Of a DNA stretch of 14,286 nt, positions 13,768 through 14,286 are shown one piece after another (position 1 is the stretch's first letter; each line of letters opens with the position of its first letter). The notes beneath the pieces were generated by a model, which was given only the letters and a program-made list of their open reading frames with translations, did not search any database and had not been told where the DNA came from. The position numbers and the translations under genes were made by a program. The stretch is taken from the NCBI GenBank assembly GCA_030630395.1, contig DAOVNE010000011.1:1-14286 (forward strand), given 5' to 3'. This stretch comes from Candidatus Eiseniibacteriota bacterium (GTDB taxonomy: Bacteria; Joyebacterota; Joyebacteria; Joyebacterales; Joyebacteraceae).

Positions 13768-14286
13768 ATGCGACGCAGTATTCTCTCAGTAGCGATGATC
13801 GTGTTTGTCGTGGGACTCGCCACGACGGCCGGCGCCTTTGACTTCCTCTACTTCAACGACACGCCGATGACACACGATGCCGGCACGTTCGGCATCGGCA
13901 CGGGCGTCGTCTACTTCTCGCAGAACGGCTGGTATGACGTCGATGGTGAGAAGTTCGACTTCGAGGGCGACGTGGCCGGAACCGAGATGTACATCCCGGT
14001 CGATCTGTACTACAGCGTCATGGACCAGTTCGAGATCGGTGTGAAGCCCGCCTTCATGATGAACAAAATGACCGACTTCGGCGGTACCGAGTACGAGACC
14101 ACGGGCATCATGGACACGTGGATCGACGCCAAGTACATGATCATGATGGACCCGATGGTCACCGCTCGCGTCGGTATCAAGCTCGCGACAGGCGACGACG
14201 AGGGTGACGAGGACAACGGTCCGACCGGCACGGGTCAGATGGACATCGACGCCGCCGTGCTCTTCGGCATGCCTGCCGGCCCCGGA
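13768..14286 (+). CDS. Outer-membrane beta-barrel protein, N-terminal part
   Basis: The gene runs past the right edge; 173 residues are visible with no stop. Residues 1-23 are a signal peptide: two arginines, a hydrophobic core (SVAMIVFVVGLATT) and a cleavage site AGA before FD. The mature part alternates polar and hydrophobic residues as in beta strands (FGIGTGVVYF, YIPVDLYYSV, QFEIGVKPAF, VTARVGIKLA) with acidic, glycine-rich turns. The block KLATGDDEGD...GPTGTGQMDIDAAVLFG (138-167) resembles the phenol-degradation MetA-type outer-membrane transporter family, but a general porin-like barrel is also possible. The ATG is preceded by AGGGGG six bases upstream. It lies 248 bases after the DUF3467 gene. 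Confidence 0.8.
   Translation, partial: MRRSILSVAMIVFVVGLATTAGAFDFLYFNDTPMTHDAGTFGIGTGVVYFSQNGWYDVDGEKFDFEGDVAGTEMYIPVDLYYSVMDQFEIGVKPAFMMNKMTDFGGTEYETTGIMDTWIDAKYMIMMDPMVTARVGIKLATGDDEGDEDNGPTGTGQMDIDAAVLFGMPAGPG

Overview
The window looks like chromosomal DNA of an uncultured, anaerobic, Gram-negative bacterium. It is GC-rich (about 60 % by eye). Heptose genes for lipopolysaccharide and an outer-membrane beta-barrel protein with a signal peptide point to an outer membrane. The ferredoxin-dependent 2-oxoglutarate oxidoreductase and iron-sulfur flavoproteins point to anaerobic metabolism. The mix would fit a lineage of the FCB type, but the sequence alone does not fix the phylum.

Positions 1-9920, all on the minus strand, form one long, tightly packed operon-like run. 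In transcription order it holds: a P-loop protein of the cyclic 2,3-diphosphoglycerate synthetase family (8610-9920), sucC, sucD, korD, korA, korB, korC, ndk, a NuoE/HndA-like subunit, a NuoF/HndC-like subunit, and the start of a [2Fe-2S]-GltD-like fusion oxidoreductase that runs off the left edge. Several junctions are translationally coupled: 4-base ATGA overlaps at sucC/sucD and korA/korB, a 1-base TGATG overlap at korC/ndk, and a 1-base gap at sucD/korD. The core enzymes interconvert 2-oxoglutarate, succinyl-CoA and succinate. Ferredoxin carries the electrons, succinyl-CoA synthetase makes or uses a nucleoside triphosphate, and Ndk equilibrates the nucleotide pool. The NuoE/NuoF/GltD-like group at the end probably links the ferredoxin pool to NAD(P)H (inference). 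A five-copy 28-bp tandem repeat overlaps the 3' end of the NuoF-like gene and fills the gap before the last gene.

Positions 10182-11671 hold the two separate halves of the ADP-heptose pathway enzyme HldE (hldA kinase, hldC adenylyltransferase), with a good sigma-70-type promoter at 11740-11768. Positions 11839-12699 encode an unrecognised protein made of three repeats of about 77 residues, with its own promoter (12808-12836) and a terminator-like hairpin.

To the right of a roughly 300-bp non-coding stretch the genes run on the plus strand. A near-consensus promoter (13141-13169) precedes a small DUF3467-type protein (13229-13519). After a hairpin-rich leader comes the start of a secreted outer-membrane beta-barrel protein (13768 to the right edge). 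The three promoters called all have a TTGACA/T -35 box and a 17-bp spacer, so a standard housekeeping sigma factor is likely.
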